A DNA stretch of 64,000 bases from Humibacillus xanthopallidus (GCF_006716675.1 NZ_VFPM01000001.1:434001-498000), one strand, 5' to 3'. Numbered from the stretch's first letter, positions 12,001 through 21,657 are shown. The notes: a model not told the origin generated them from the letters alone. Numbers and translations: made by a program.

Positions 12001-13851
12001 ATGACGGCCACGATCGTCGACGACGCTCCGACCGTCGAGCGGTTGGGACGCCGCGAGGTGTGGCTCGCGGCGGTCGCCTGCCTCGCGCTGGCCGGTCTGC
12101 ACCTGGTGATCGCGGCGTGGTTCGGCGCTCTCGGGGTGGCGCGCAACGACGACTGGACGTACTACCGGGTGGCCTTTGCCTCGCACCTCTCCGGTGGTTT
12201 CGCTCCGGATCCGTATACGAGCACCATGCTGGTCGGCTTGATCGCGTTTGCCACACCCGTGATGTCGGTCTTCGGTGCCGCCATGGCGCCCCTCCAGATC
12301 ATGGTGGCGCTCCTCGGCGCGCTGGGTCTGTGGGCGGTGTGGGTGTTCGTGCGACCGTGGCTCGATCTCGGAGCGGCGGCGGTCGCGGTCCTGACCCTTG
12401 CCCTCGGACCGATGTGGGGCACGGTCTCGACGTCCTTCATGTCGGATGCTCCTGCCTTCACGGCGCAGGCGCTGGCGCTCGGAGCGGCGAGTACGGCGCT
12501 CCGTGGACCGCGCATACGGTGGGGCTGGTTCACGACGTCACTGGCTCTGTGCTTCGCTGCGTTCACCGTCCGGGAGTACGCCGCTGCCGCCCTGGTCGCC
12601 GTCTTCGTGGCCGCCACCCTTCGGAGCGTCGGACGGCGCACGGCAGTCGGACTGTGTGTGGCGGGACTCATCTGGCTCGGCGCGGCAGTGTTGCTTCTCA
12701 GCTGGCGAGCAGGGCTCGTGGTCGGCGCACCGTCGCGCCCGCTGCAGGTCCCAGGACCCGGTGAGTTCAAGTCGTTGGTCCGCACCCTCTACACGATCGG
12801 GCTGCTCCTCTCGCCTGCTGTGGTTCTGGTGCTCGTGCGCACGCGGGGGGCGATCGTGCTCCGTCACCGGGCGTGTGCCGCCGTGACGTTCGTCGGGCTC
12901 GCCCTCGGCGTCGTGGCGACTGACGGCTCAGTGCTGCTCGGCAACCTGGTGGCGAGCTCCGGCTCCTACCCGGAGACGGTCGGCGGCCCCATCCCCGAGG
13001 TGGTGGCCACGCCGATCTGGGCACTCATCGTCGCGATCGCACTGCTCAGCACGACCATCGTCGTCACCGTGACCTGGGCATCGCTGAGCACGCTGCGCGA
13101 CAGCCACGGCCCGCCGGACCTGATCCGGCGACTTCGCGCCGCTGAGCCGGGACTCGTGCTTGCGTTGGTGTTCTCGGTGACTGTCGTGGTCGGGGTGATC
13201 ACCATCGGCTTCGTCCTCCACAACCGGGTCTTCGACCGCTATCTCATGCCGATGACGCCGTATGCCGCAGCCGCGATCCTCTGGACGGTCCGGCGGCACG
13301 CTCCTGTGGGGACGGCTGCGGAGTCCGGGGCGGCGCTGGATGGGGCCGGGGCGGCGGACGGGGCCGGGGCGGCGGACGGGGCCGGGGCGCTCGACGAGGC
13401 CGGGCCGGCGGCGGAGCGGCGTGGCTCCCGGTGGGCCGGCGCCGTGGGTGCCGCGTGCCTGGTCGTCCTCGCTGTCATCGGCACCGCGTTCGTCGCTGGG
13501 GCGGCCGCCTTCGACGGGGCCAAGTGGCGTCTGGGCGAGCGAGCAGTCGCCGCGGGCTTCGAGGCCGACACCGTCGATGCCGGCCTGGAGTGGTTCGGGT
13601 TGCACCAACCCGCCCCGATCGTCATGCAGCCGACGACCCTCTCCGCGGACTCCTGGTGGGTGACCGGGCTGTTCACCGAACCGCGCGTCTGTGCCCTCGT
13701 GACCCACCTGCCGCAGGGCACCGCCGAGGGCGAGCCCGACCTGGCGGTGCCCGGCCAGGGTGGCGTGCTCGCGACTGAGCAGGTGTGGGCCCCGCTCGGC
13801 CCGTCGTTCGAGCTGGGCCTTCGCCGCACCGACGTGCACTGCCCGCGCTGA
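12001..13851 (+). CDS. GT-C-type polytopic membrane glycosyltransferase, copy 2
   Basis: A 616-residue paralogue of the preceding gene. Matching blocks include ARNDDWTYYRVAF with the DD pair in the first loop, GGFAPDPYTSTMLVG, FMSDAPAFTAQALALGAAS, TVREYAAAALVA and, near the C-terminus, DAGLEWFGLHQPAP and EPRVCALVTHLPQ. The codon choice is visibly less GC3-biased than in copy 1, with more codons ending in T or A, which hints at a different history or relaxed selection. A large loop before the last helix contains four 6-residue Gly/Ala/Asp repeats encoded by an 18-bp tandem repeat. The ATG at 12001 is 1 nt after the upstream stop. Confidence 0.65.
   Translation: MTATIVDDAPTVERLGRREVWLAAVACLALAGLHLVIAAWFGALGVARNDDWTYYRVAFASHLSGGFAPDPYTSTMLVGLIAFATPVMSVFGAAMAPLQIMVALLGALGLWAVWVFVRPWLDLGAAAVAVLTLALGPMWGTVSTSFMSDAPAFTAQALALGAASTALRGPRIRWGWFTTSLALCFAAFTVREYAAAALVAVFVAATLRSVGRRTAVGLCVAGLIWLGAAVLLLSWRAGLVVGAPSRPLQVPGPGEFKSLVRTLYTIGLLLSPAVVLVLVRTRGAIVLRHRACAAVTFVGLALGVVATDGSVLLGNLVASSGSYPETVGGPIPEVVATPIWALIVAIALLSTTIVVTVTWASLSTLRDSHGPPDLIRRLRAAEPGLVLALVFSVTVVVGVITIGFVLHNRVFDRYLMPMTPYAAAAILWTVRRHAPVGTAAESGAALDGAGAADGAGAADGAGALDEAGPAAERRGSRWAGAVGAACLVVLAVIGTAFVAGAAAFDGAKWRLGERAVAAGFEADTVDAGLEWFGLHQPAPIVMQPTTLSADSWWVTGLFTEPRVCALVTHLPQGTAEGEPDLAVPGQGGVLATEQVWAPLGPSFELGLRRTDVHCPR
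13339..13410 (+). repeat. 18-bp tandem repeat, four units, within the GT-C copy 2 gene
   Basis: Units start at 13339, 13357, 13375 and 13393. The consensus is GACGGGGCCGGGGCGGCG, encoding Asp-Gly-Ala-Gly-Ala-Ala. It lies in an extramembrane loop, and its in-frame period means copy number can vary without breaking the gene. Confidence 0.85.
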
Positions 13852-13863
13852 TGAAGCAAGGAT

Positions 13864-13884
13864 CTTCAGATCGGCCCAATGAAG
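13864..13884 (+). promoter_or_regulatory. Candidate operator overlapping the satD promoter
   Basis: Inverted repeat CTTCA-N11-TGAAG fills the spacer between a possible -35 (13863-13868) and the -10 TATGAT (13886-13891). Further TGAAG/CTTC half-sites occur at 13852-13856 and around the start codon. The gene it controls encodes a helix-turn-helix protein, so autoregulation is plausible. Confidence 0.45.
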
Positions 13885-13885
13885 G

Positions 13886-13891
13886 TATGAT
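13886..13891 (+). promoter_or_regulatory. -10 box of leaderless promoter for satD
   Basis: TATGAT, 6 nt before ATG 13898. It is the best -10 consensus match seen in the window and lies in a locally AT-rich stretch. Confidence 0.65.
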
Positions 13892-13897
13892 CTGTAG

Positions 13898-14548
13898 ATG
13901 GACCTTCTGAAGCACGATGCTTCACCCGTGGCGCTCATCGGAGACGTCGTCCGATCGCGGACGCGGACCGACCGTCAGGCGCTGCACGACGAGCTGTCGA
14001 GCGCGATCGACGAGGCAAACCGCGCCGTGGTCAGCGAGGACCCACTCGTCATCACGGTAGGCGACGAGTTCCAGGGCGTCTATGCCTCGCTCGGGCAGGC
14101 CCTGCACGCGAGCTTCGTCGTGCGGGCGGTCCTGCACCCTCGGACCGACGTGCGCTTCGGGCTCGGCCGCGGAACGGTCACGACCCTCGACCCGGTGCGC
14201 GGCATCCACGACGGCCCGGCCTACTGGGCGGCCCGAGACGCGATCGTCATGGTGGAGGAGCGCGCCCGCAAGGCGCAGACGCGCACGTCGCGGACGGCAT
14301 ACGTCGGCCCGGAGGACGCGCCCGCGACGGTTGCGGCCGTGCAGTCGGCGCTCGACTGTCTGGACTTCATGGTTGGGTCGATGTCGAGCACCTCACGCGA
14401 GATCTTCGGAGGACTGATGAGCGGGCACACCCAGCACCAGCTGGCCGAGCGGCTCGGCCTCAGCGCGTCCGCGGTGTCGCAGCGGGTGCGGCGCGACGGC
14501 ATCGGCGTGGCACTCGAGGCGGCGCAGCGGCTGTGGGGTCTGCCGTGA
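13898..14548 (+). CDS. satD: SatD-family protein with C-terminal helix-turn-helix
   Basis: The N-terminal two-thirds matches the SatD family: VALIGDVVRSR at the start, then VITVGDEFQGVYASLGQAL and LRFGLGRG-like VRFGLGRGTV. The C-terminal 60 residues carry a clear helix-turn-helix (HQLAERLGLSASAVSQRVRRDG) likely to bind DNA. The biochemical role of SatD is poorly known; the name comes from streptococcal genes linked to acid and secretion stress. It overlaps the next gene (GTGA), a membrane protein of the type that usually accompanies SatD. The leaderless promoter fixes the start. The operator-like inverted repeat suggests self-regulation. Confidence 0.8.
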   Translation: MDLLKHDASPVALIGDVVRSRTRTDRQALHDELSSAIDEANRAVVSEDPLVITVGDEFQGVYASLGQALHASFVVRAVLHPRTDVRFGLGRGTVTTLDPVRGIHDGPAYWAARDAIVMVEERARKAQTRTSRTAYVGPEDAPATVAAVQSALDCLDFMVGSMSSTSREIFGGLMSGHTQHQLAERLGLSASAVSQRVRRDGIGVALEAAQRLWGLP

Positions 14549-15357
14549 CCTGGCTGTCGATCGTGCTCATCGGTCTCGGGGTCGGCGACCTCGTGCGCTC
14601 GTCGTCGTGGTCACGGGCGCGCCTCGTCGCCCACATCACGACCCCCGTCGTCGTCGCGGTCGTCGCGGTGCTCACCGACGTCGACGCGTGGCCCGACGTG
14701 ATCGCCCTGATGCTGGCGCTCGGGGTGGCGGCCGCGTGGATGGAGCTGTCGCGGCGCACCCAGCGCACCGGCCACGGAGCGCTCGCCGCCCTCGGCACGT
14801 TCGCCGTGCTCGTCGCGGGTCTCATCGGCTTCTCGGGGGCGGCGAGCACCCCGGGCGGCCCGGTCGCGAGCTGGCTCTCGTGGGCCGACCTGCCCGGCAC
14901 GACGACGCCCAGCCCTGCGCGGCTGCTCGTGCTCGCCGGCCTCGTCGCCTTCAACATCGCCACCGCCAACGTCATCGTGCGCCTCGTCCTGCTCGCCATC
15001 GGCGCGCTTCGCCCCGACATGGTCGCGGCCGCGGCATCGCCTGCCGGGCTGTCGCCGGCCTCCCCCGCACCGCCCGGCCAGCCTGCCGACCGCCTCAAGG
15101 GTGGCCGGCTGCTCGGGCCGATGGAGCGCCTCGTCATCCTCGGCCTCGGCCTCGTCGGCGAGTTCGGGGCAGCCGGCATCGTCATCGCGGCCAAGGGGCT
15201 GCTCCGCTTCCCCGAGATCCAGGCCGCCGCCCGCAACAACGCGGCGGGCGGCTACACCGGCGGACCGGCCGGCATCGACGACGTCACCGAGTACTTCCTC
15301 GTCGGCAGCTTCGTCAGCTGGCTCATCGCCCTCGCCTCCCTCGCCCTCGCCGCCTGA
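14545..15357 (+). CDS. SatD-associated multi-pass membrane protein (DUF3307-like)
   Basis: The product is about 270 residues with roughly seven hydrophobic segments. The block GGRLLGPMERLVILGLGLVG followed by AAKGLLRFPEIQ resembles the C-terminal half of DUF3307 proteins, which are commonly encoded next to satD. It starts with GTG overlapping the satD stop, so translation is coupled. The C-terminus ends in a helix (FLVGSFVSWLIALASLALAA). Function is unknown; the pairing suggests SatD regulates or senses through this membrane partner, which is inference. Confidence 0.65.
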   Translation: MTWLSIVLIGLGVGDLVRSSSWSRARLVAHITTPVVVAVVAVLTDVDAWPDVIALMLALGVAAAWMELSRRTQRTGHGALAALGTFAVLVAGLIGFSGAASTPGGPVASWLSWADLPGTTTPSPARLLVLAGLVAFNIATANVIVRLVLLAIGALRPDMVAAAASPAGLSPASPAPPGQPADRLKGGRLLGPMERLVILGLGLVGEFGAAGIVIAAKGLLRFPEIQAAARNNAAGGYTGGPAGIDDVTEYFLVGSFVSWLIALASLALAA

Positions 15358-15359
15358 CC

Positions 15360-15383
15360 CCGATCGAAAGAGCAGTTCGTCGC
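15360..15383 (+). repeat. REP-like element A, single copy
   Basis: ATCGAAAGAGCAGTTCG core directly after the stop of the membrane protein gene, upstream of mdh. It belongs to the family described at 33010-33177. Confidence 0.75.
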
Positions 15384-15488
15384 CCTCGGACCGGCGTGAG
15401 CAATGCCGCACCTCCGCCTCCGCTCCCCCGGACGGTGCGCCCCGCGGGCACTGGTAGCGTCGGAGCGTCCAGCGACACACCGACGTGA

Positions 15489-16490
<1,002 letters not shown>

Positions 16491-16503
16491 GCCAGACGCG
16501 ACA

Positions 16504-16543
16504 CGACGAAGGGCGCCGGCCACCAGGTCGGCGCCCTTCGTCG
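16504..16543. terminator. Bidirectional terminator hairpin between mdh and the convergent gene
   Basis: A perfect 14-bp stem, CGACGAAGGGCGCC pairing with GGCGCCCTTCGTCG, with a 12-nt loop, 14 bp after the mdh stop. There is no long T tract, as is usual for actinobacterial terminators. Confidence 0.8.
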
Positions 16544-16584
16544 TCCCCGCCGCGCCGGTATGCCGTGCGCGTCCACGCGCTCCG

Positions 16585-16652
16585 TCAGCGGCGCCAGCCG
16601 CGGCGGGCCAGCTGGGCCTCAGCGGCGCCAGCCGCGGCGGGCCAGCTGGGCC
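16585..16652. repeat. Exact 34-bp tandem duplication at the 3' end of a gene
   Basis: Copy 1 is 16585-16618 and copy 2 is 16619-16652, with no mismatch. The duplicated segment contains the last eleven codons and stop of the minus-strand rhamnosyltransferase-like gene, so a second in-frame end lies unused behind the first stop. Confidence 0.9.
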
Positions 16653-17587
16653 TTCAATGACTCGGTGAGGTTGAGGCCGCTGCCTCGCGGTCGCACGTGC
16701 GTGCCGCGCAGCCGCCAGAACTTCGCCTCCGCCCACTTCGTGGCCTCGCCCGGGTGGCGCCACCACACGCCCATCAGCCGCAGGCGATGAACAAGCTTCT
16801 GGCGCATCAGTTTCGGCAGCGACACCTCCCGCTCATAGACCAGAGCGAGCTCGAACCGCTCGTTGACCACCCGCGGCGAGACGCGCGCCCCCACCGTCAT
16901 GTTGAGCAGGTTGCTGCCGTGGATGACCTGAACCCACATCGGTGGCGCACTCACCTCACGCACCGGGCCCCACGCGCTCGCGCGGGCGTGCCGGGCGGCA
17001 TACACCGTCTGCGGCGGACGCCCGGCGTGGCGTCGCTCGACGAGCGTGAGGAACGGGCTCGAGAGCTGGTCGTAGAGGTAGGTGTTGCCGCTGCGGTCGA
17101 TCTGGATGCCCCGGGGGAAGTCGATGAAGAGGCCGTCGGTGGGGGTGAACTCCCGCTGCACCGCCGCCAGGAAGTCGCGGGCGATGCCGTCATCGCTGTC
17201 GAGGCGGGTGGTCAGGAGCCACGGTGAGATCGCACCCTCGCCGCCCCCCGCGCCGTCGCGTCGTGCCTCGATGGCTCGGGCGAAGATCGACGGAGACCAC
17301 GGCTCGTGCGTCCAGATGGGCGTGAAGACCCCGGCTGCGAGCGACTCGACGTCGGCTCGGAAGTCGTCTGGGCACCGGTCGTCGAAGAGCACGAGCCAGG
17401 TGACGTCGGACGCACCCCGCTGCCCGAGCACCGACGACCAGCAGGCATCGACGAAGAAGCCCAGCCGATAGCGCAGCCACTCCTCCTGAGCCGGCTCGCC
17501 TGCGGTGAAGGCCGCGCTGAAGCGCGTCAGCAGGTAGTGGTCGAACGGAGCGGACGCGAGCCGTGCCGGGTGTGCCGAGCTCGCCAT
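16619..17587 (-). CDS. Putative rhamnosyltransferase-like glycosyltransferase
   Basis: The 322-residue protein fits the putative rhamnosyl transferase family (PF11316 type): DHYLLTRFSAAF at the N-terminus, TWLVLFDDRCPDDF, TTRLDSDDGIARDF with the acidic cluster expected to hold metal and nucleotide sugar, and VQVIHGSNLLN late in the protein. It has no membrane segments. The acceptor is unknown, but a complete rhamnose pathway nearby makes dTDP-rhamnose a reasonable donor. The start ATG 17587 follows the 3' end of DUF3017 by 17 bp. Its last codons and stop are tandemly duplicated. Confidence 0.7.
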   Translation of the reverse strand: MASSAHPARLASAPFDHYLLTRFSAAFTAGEPAQEEWLRYRLGFFVDACWSSVLGQRGASDVTWLVLFDDRCPDDFRADVESLAAGVFTPIWTHEPWSPSIFARAIEARRDGAGGGEGAISPWLLTTRLDSDDGIARDFLAAVQREFTPTDGLFIDFPRGIQIDRSGNTYLYDQLSSPFLTLVERRHAGRPPQTVYAARHARASAWGPVREVSAPPMWVQVIHGSNLLNMTVGARVSPRVVNERFELALVYEREVSLPKLMRQKLVHRLRLMGVWWRHPGEATKWAEAKFWRLRGTHVRPRGSGLNLTESLKAQLARRGWRR

Positions 17588-17604
17588 GGTGTGCCGTCGT
17601 GCCG

Positions 17605-17919
17605 TCAGCGGGTGACCGACACCGACGACCGCGTCACGGGGTCGTTGAGGTTGACCGTCGCCGACGCGATGAGCAGGCCGACACCGAAGGCCACGAGGAT
17701 GATGACGTCGAGGGTGCGCGAGCGCACGTTGAGGCCGCCCGCCTTGCGGGCGGGACGGGCCACGAGCCGGATGACGGCGCCGAGCAGGAAGCCAGCCGCC
17801 ATGATGCGGCCGCCCCAGCGCAGGTCGGCGAAGGCGATGACGAGCACGCCGGCCCCGACGATGGCGGCGATGAGCCACCACCACGAGAGGACGACGAAGC
17901 CGCTGCCGCGCCACTGCAT
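17605..17919 (-). CDS. DUF3017 family small membrane protein
   Basis: A 104-residue protein with three hydrophobic segments (WWWLIAAIVGAGVLVIAFA; GRIMAAGFLLGAVIRLVA; VIILVAFGVGLLIASATV) and a basic central loop ARPARKAGGLNVRSR. This pattern and the position directly after folD are typical of DUF3017 in actinobacteria. Function is unknown. It starts 9 bp after the folD stop and is probably cotranscribed with it. Confidence 0.8.
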   Translation of the reverse strand: MQWRGSGFVVLSWWWLIAAIVGAGVLVIAFADLRWGGRIMAAGFLLGAVIRLVARPARKAGGLNVRSRTLDVIILVAFGVGLLIASATVNLNDPVTRSSVSVTR

Positions 17920-17928
17920 CGGCGGCGC

Positions 17929-18798
17929 TCAGCCCTGCCCGGTGTGGTCGACGTGTGCCTCGGCAGCCTCGACGATGTTGGTCAGCAGCAGTGCCCGCGT
18001 CATCGGGCCGACCCCGCCCGGGTTCGGGCTGACCCAGCCGGCGACCTCCGCGACGTCCGGGGCGACGTCGCCGGCGATCTTGCCGTCGACGCGACTCACC
18101 CCGACATCGAGCACGGCGGCGCCGGGCTTGACCATCTCACGCGTGACGATGCCCGGCACGCCGGCGGCGGCGATGACGATGTCGGCCTGGATCACCTCAG
18201 CAGCGAGGTCACGGGTGCCGGTGTGGCACAGCGTCACGGTGGCGTTCTCGCTCTTGCGCGTGAGGATGAGGCCGAGGGGCCGCCCGACGGTGAGGCCACG
18301 GCCGATGACGACGACCTTGGCCCCCGCGATCGGCACGTCGAAGCGGCGCAGCAGCTCGACACAGCCCATCGGGGTGCAGGGAAGCGGCGCGGGCTTGCCG
18401 AGCGCCAGCCAGCCGAGGTTCATCGGGTGGAGGCCGTCGACGTCCTTCTCGGGGTCGACGCGCGACAGCAGGGCCATCTCGTCGAGGCCGGTGGGCTGCT
18501 GCACGAGGAAGCCCGTGCAGGCCGGATCGGCGTTGAGCTCGTCGATGACGGCCTCGACCTCGGCCTGGGTCGCGGTCGCCGGGAGGTCACGACGGATGCT
18601 CGTGATCCCGATCTCCGCACAGTCCTTGTGCTTGGCGTTGACGTACCAGTGGCTCCCCGGGTCGTCACCCACCAGGACGGTGCCGAGCCCGGGCACGACG
18701 CCACGCTCGGCGAGGCGGGCGACCCGCTCGGCGAGCTCGTGCTTGATCGACTTGAGGGTGGCCGAGCCGTCGAGGATGCGTGCCGTCACGGGTGACAT
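17929..18798 (-). CDS. folD: Bifunctional methylenetetrahydrofolate dehydrogenase/cyclohydrolase
   Basis: FolD interconverts 5,10-methylene-, methenyl- and 10-formyl-tetrahydrofolate, supplying formyl units to purine synthesis (purH and purN are later in this window). Visible motifs: [14 protein letters not shown] with the catalytic lysine, [45 protein letters not shown] and the C-terminal [17 protein letters not shown]. Length 289 aa is standard. GGGAGGGG precedes the ATG at 18798. Confidence 0.96.
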   Translation of the reverse strand: MSPVTARILDGSATLKSIKHELAERVARLAERGVVPGLGTVLVGDDPGSHWYVNAKHKDCAEIGITSIRRDLPATATQAEVEAVIDELNADPACTGFLVQQPTGLDEMALLSRVDPEKDVDGLHPMNLGWLALGKPAPLPCTPMGCVELLRRFDVPIAGAKVVVIGRGLTVGRPLGLILTRKSENATVTLCHTGTRDLAAEVIQADIVIAAAGVPGIVTREMVKPGAAVLDVGVSRVDGKIAGDVAPDVAEVAGWVSPNPGGVGPMTRALLLTNIVEAAEAHVDHTGQG

Positions 18799-18855
18799 CC
18801 TGCCATCCCCTCCCGCGCGGCTGCACCGACTCCCACCTCTGGTCGCCGGCAGCGG

Positions 18856-20058
18856 TCAGCCGGCGAGCAGACGCATCAGCGTCTGGACGTTGCGCTCCCA
18901 GGTGAAGGACTCGGCTCGGGCGCGGAGGGCCTGCCCCCGGCGCTGCCGTTCCGCAGGATCCACCACGAGCGCGTGCAGCGCATCAGCGAGCGCCGCGGTG
19001 TCGTGGGGGTCGACATAGACACCCTCGGGCCCGAGGTACTCCGGTATGCCGCCGCTCCGGGCCGCGACCACGGGCAGTCCCGAGGCCATCGCCTCCGTGA
19101 CGACCTGCCCGGCCGGCTCCTCCCACTCGACCGGCATGCAGAAGAGGTCGGCGCCGGCATAGACGGCCGGGAGGGAGTGCCGGTCGACGAACGGCGTGAA
19201 GCGGACGAGGTCTCCGAGCGGCGCCGCCGCGCGCCTCAGCTCGACCTCGTAGGCCGACAGCCCGCAGGAAGGTCTAAGCCCGGCCGAGCCCACGATGTGC
19301 ACTCGGAAGTCCTTGGTGCGTCTGGCGATCTCGTGAGCGGCAGCGACGAGGTGATGAGCACCCTTGTGGGGCACCACGTTTCCGACGAAGAGAATGGTGC
19401 AGGGCTCGCCTGCAGGCCTGTTGGCGGGCCGGAAGTGCTCGGTGTCGACACCGTTGTGCAGGACGTGGAGGTTGTCGGGACGCGATCCGAGACGCTGCGC
19501 GACCGTGTCGGCGAGGTAGTCGCTCACCGCTACCGTGGCATGGGTGCGCTCGATGACCCGCCGGATCTCTCGCGGTCTCCAGGTGCGGAAGACCTCGTTG
19601 CCGAGGTGGAGCACGATCCTGCCGTCGAAGCTCCGCGTCAGGCGCCGGGTGATGGCACCGGCATAGTTGTAGAGGACCAGCGCCTCTGCATCGGCCGGCA
19701 CGGCAGCCAGCGCCTCGCGGTGGAACCGCGCGACGCACGGTCGCCGGCCCAGGGCCCGTCCGCAGACCACGTCGATCGCGCGCTCGGTGTCGGTCAGCCA
19801 CTCTCGCTTCGTCGAGCGGGCCGAGCTGTAGGAGACGAGCGTTCCTTCCGCGTAGTCATGGGTGCGACGATCGCTCACCACGACGTACGTGCGGCCACCC
19901 ATTGCCTCATGGGCGCGAGCCTGGGCATTGATCTTGGTGGACATCGCATTTCCGGTGTGGTGCGAGTACTCCGAGAAGACATAGGCAACCTGCGCGATCG
20001 GACTCACCAAGGGCACCGTGTTGCTCACGATCTCAGACACGCGCTCGACAGCCTCCAT
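18856..20058 (-). CDS. GT4 family glycosyltransferase
   Basis: A cytoplasmic GT-B glycosyltransferase of 400 residues. The N-terminal domain contains AYVFSEYSHHTGNAMSTKIN; the C-terminal domain has ILFVGNVVPHKGAHHLV (nucleotide-sugar-binding loop), LVRFTPFVDRHSLPAVYAGAD and the EX7E motif region EWEEPAGQVVTEAMASGLPVV, characteristic of GT4. Donor and acceptor are unknown. AGAGG precedes the ATG at 20058. It stands alone between folD and a flavoprotein gene, although the rhamnose genes upstream suggest a shared polysaccharide. Confidence 0.85.
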   Translation of the reverse strand: MEAVERVSEIVSNTVPLVSPIAQVAYVFSEYSHHTGNAMSTKINAQARAHEAMGGRTYVVVSDRRTHDYAEGTLVSYSSARSTKREWLTDTERAIDVVCGRALGRRPCVARFHREALAAVPADAEALVLYNYAGAITRRLTRSFDGRIVLHLGNEVFRTWRPREIRRVIERTHATVAVSDYLADTVAQRLGSRPDNLHVLHNGVDTEHFRPANRPAGEPCTILFVGNVVPHKGAHHLVAAAHEIARRTKDFRVHIVGSAGLRPSCGLSAYEVELRRAAAPLGDLVRFTPFVDRHSLPAVYAGADLFCMPVEWEEPAGQVVTEAMASGLPVVAARSGGIPEYLGPEGVYVDPHDTAALADALHALVVDPAERQRRGQALRARAESFTWERNVQTLMRLLAG

Positions 20059-20394
20059 GGTCCTCTTTCGCTTACCGGGCAAGAGACTCAGCGGGCCGTG
20101 GGCCACGTTGTCGAGGATAGGAGAGGGCCGAGGCGCTGTCCCGAAGAACGATGATTCGGAGGCAACTCGTGTCGTGAGCCGGAACACCGGGACGCCGAAG
20201 AGACCTTGAGCCGGCGCATGACGGCGGCGTGCTCGCTCGGGCTTCGGGGACACAGACTGTGTTTGTCCCGGCGGAATCCCTACGGCCGGCTCGGGGGGCC
20301 ACCTTGATCGAAGGAAGAACCGCACCGACTCGGGGCGGGCACGTGGCAGGGAGGCCGCGTGCCCGCATCTCGGCAGACGCGGCCCCTCAGCCGG
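20059..20394. other. 336-bp intergenic region with a small palindrome
   Basis: No gene is evident. It carries the upstream region of the GT4 gene, a 13-bp palindrome (ACACAG-A-CTGTGT, 20250-20262) that could be an operator, and a terminator-like hairpin at 20350-20388 next to the 3' end of the flavoprotein gene. Confidence 0.5.
20350..20388 (-). terminator. Hairpin after the flavoprotein gene
   Basis: GAGGCCGCGT (20351-20360) pairs with ACGCGGCCCCTC (20377-20388), apart from a bulge of about two bases, around a 16-nt loop, 7 bp downstream of the minus-strand stop at 20395. Confidence 0.55.
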
Positions 20395-21657
20395 TCAGCT
20401 GGTCAGCTGGTCCAACGCCACCGCGGGGTCCGCAAGGCGGTCACGGCCCACGACCGTCCTGTCGCGGACGAGCTGCTGGACGGCGTCGATGGTGTCCCAC
20501 ACGTTGACGTGCATGCCGGCCAGCACTCTCACGCCGTCGCCCTCGGGCACGACCCAGAAGGCCATGAACTCGTTGCTCGACGGCTCGCCGCGCAGCACGA
20601 CCTCCGCACCCGACCCGCGGGGGACGTGGCCGGCATACTCCAGCCCCACGTCGTACTGGTCGGAGAAGAAGAACGGGACGGGGTCGTAGGTCACGTCGGC
20701 GCCTGCCATCGATCGGCCCGCCGCGAGGCCACCGTCGTTGGCGTTGGCCCAGTGCTCGACCCGCACGTGGGTGCCGAGGGTCGTGCTCTCCCAGTTCGCG
20801 ACGTCACCAGCGGCCCACACGCCGTCGGCCGAGGTGCGCAGCCGGGCGTCGGTGACGATGCCGTTGTCGACCTCGAGTCCGGCACCCTGCGCGAGCCCGG
20901 TGTTGGGCGTGATGCCGACCCCGACGACGACCACGTCGGTCGGGAGCCGCTCGCCCGTCGTCGTCACGACCGCGTCGGCGCGCTCGGTGCCCTCGATGCG
21001 CGACACCCCCTCACCGAAGCGGAAGGTCACGCCGTGCGAGCGGTGGAGGTCGGCGAACCAGCCGCCGACCTGCTCCCCCATCACACCGAGCAGCGGCGCG
21101 GCCTGAGGCTCGACGACCGTGACACTGCAGCCCGCATCGGCGGCGGCTGCGGCCACCTCGAGGCCGATCCAGCCAGCCCCGACGATCACCACCCGAGCGC
21201 CGTCGGCGAAGGCCTCCTTGAGCGCCATCGACTCCTGCAGCTCGCGAAGGTAGAGCACCCCGTCGAGGTCAGCGCCGGGGGCGTCTAGCGCCCGCGCCGA
21301 CGAGCCGGTGGCGAGCAGGAGCTTTTCGTACGAGAGGGATTCGCCGCTGCGCAGCGTGACGACGTGCTCGTCAGCGTCGAGCGAGGTGGCCGGGTCGCCG
21401 AGCCGCAGCTCGACGTCTTGGTCGGCGTACCACGCCTCCGGGTGGGTGAAAACGCTGTCGACCTCGTCGTCCCCCTTGAGCACCCCCTTGGACAGCGGCG
21501 GCCGCTCATAGGGCAGCCGGTCCTCCTCGGTGACGACGACGATGCTGCCCTTCGCGTCGTGCTCGCGGATGCCCTCGACCGCCCGCGCTGCCGTGAGGCC
21601 CCCACCGACGATGACGTATGCCGACCGGTCCGTTGCACTGTTCGCCGCGCTGCTCAT
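20395..21657 (-). CDS. FAD-dependent oxidoreductase (ferredoxin reductase type)
   Basis: A 420-residue class resembling rhodocoxin/putidaredoxin reductases that pass electrons from NAD(P)H to a ferredoxin. The N-terminal FAD motif YVIVGGGLTAARAVEGIRE, the PYERPPLSKGVL block, the NAD-binding motif VVIVGAGWIGLEVAAAAAD, and the second FAD motif SADGVWAAGDVANWE are clear, with VEHWANANDGG typical of this subgroup. The usual final domain follows. No ferredoxin or P450 gene is adjacent, so its partner is unknown. I chose ATG 21657; a GTG five codons upstream is possible. Confidence 0.87.
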   Translation of the reverse strand: MSSAANSATDRSAYVIVGGGLTAARAVEGIREHDAKGSIVVVTEEDRLPYERPPLSKGVLKGDDEVDSVFTHPEAWYADQDVELRLGDPATSLDADEHVVTLRSGESLSYEKLLLATGSSARALDAPGADLDGVLYLRELQESMALKEAFADGARVVIVGAGWIGLEVAAAAADAGCSVTVVEPQAAPLLGVMGEQVGGWFADLHRSHGVTFRFGEGVSRIEGTERADAVVTTTGERLPTDVVVVGVGITPNTGLAQGAGLEVDNGIVTDARLRTSADGVWAAGDVANWESTTLGTHVRVEHWANANDGGLAAGRSMAGADVTYDPVPFFFSDQYDVGLEYAGHVPRGSGAEVVLRGEPSSNEFMAFWVVPEGDGVRVLAGMHVNVWDTIDAVQQLVRDRTVVGRDRLADPAVALDQLTS

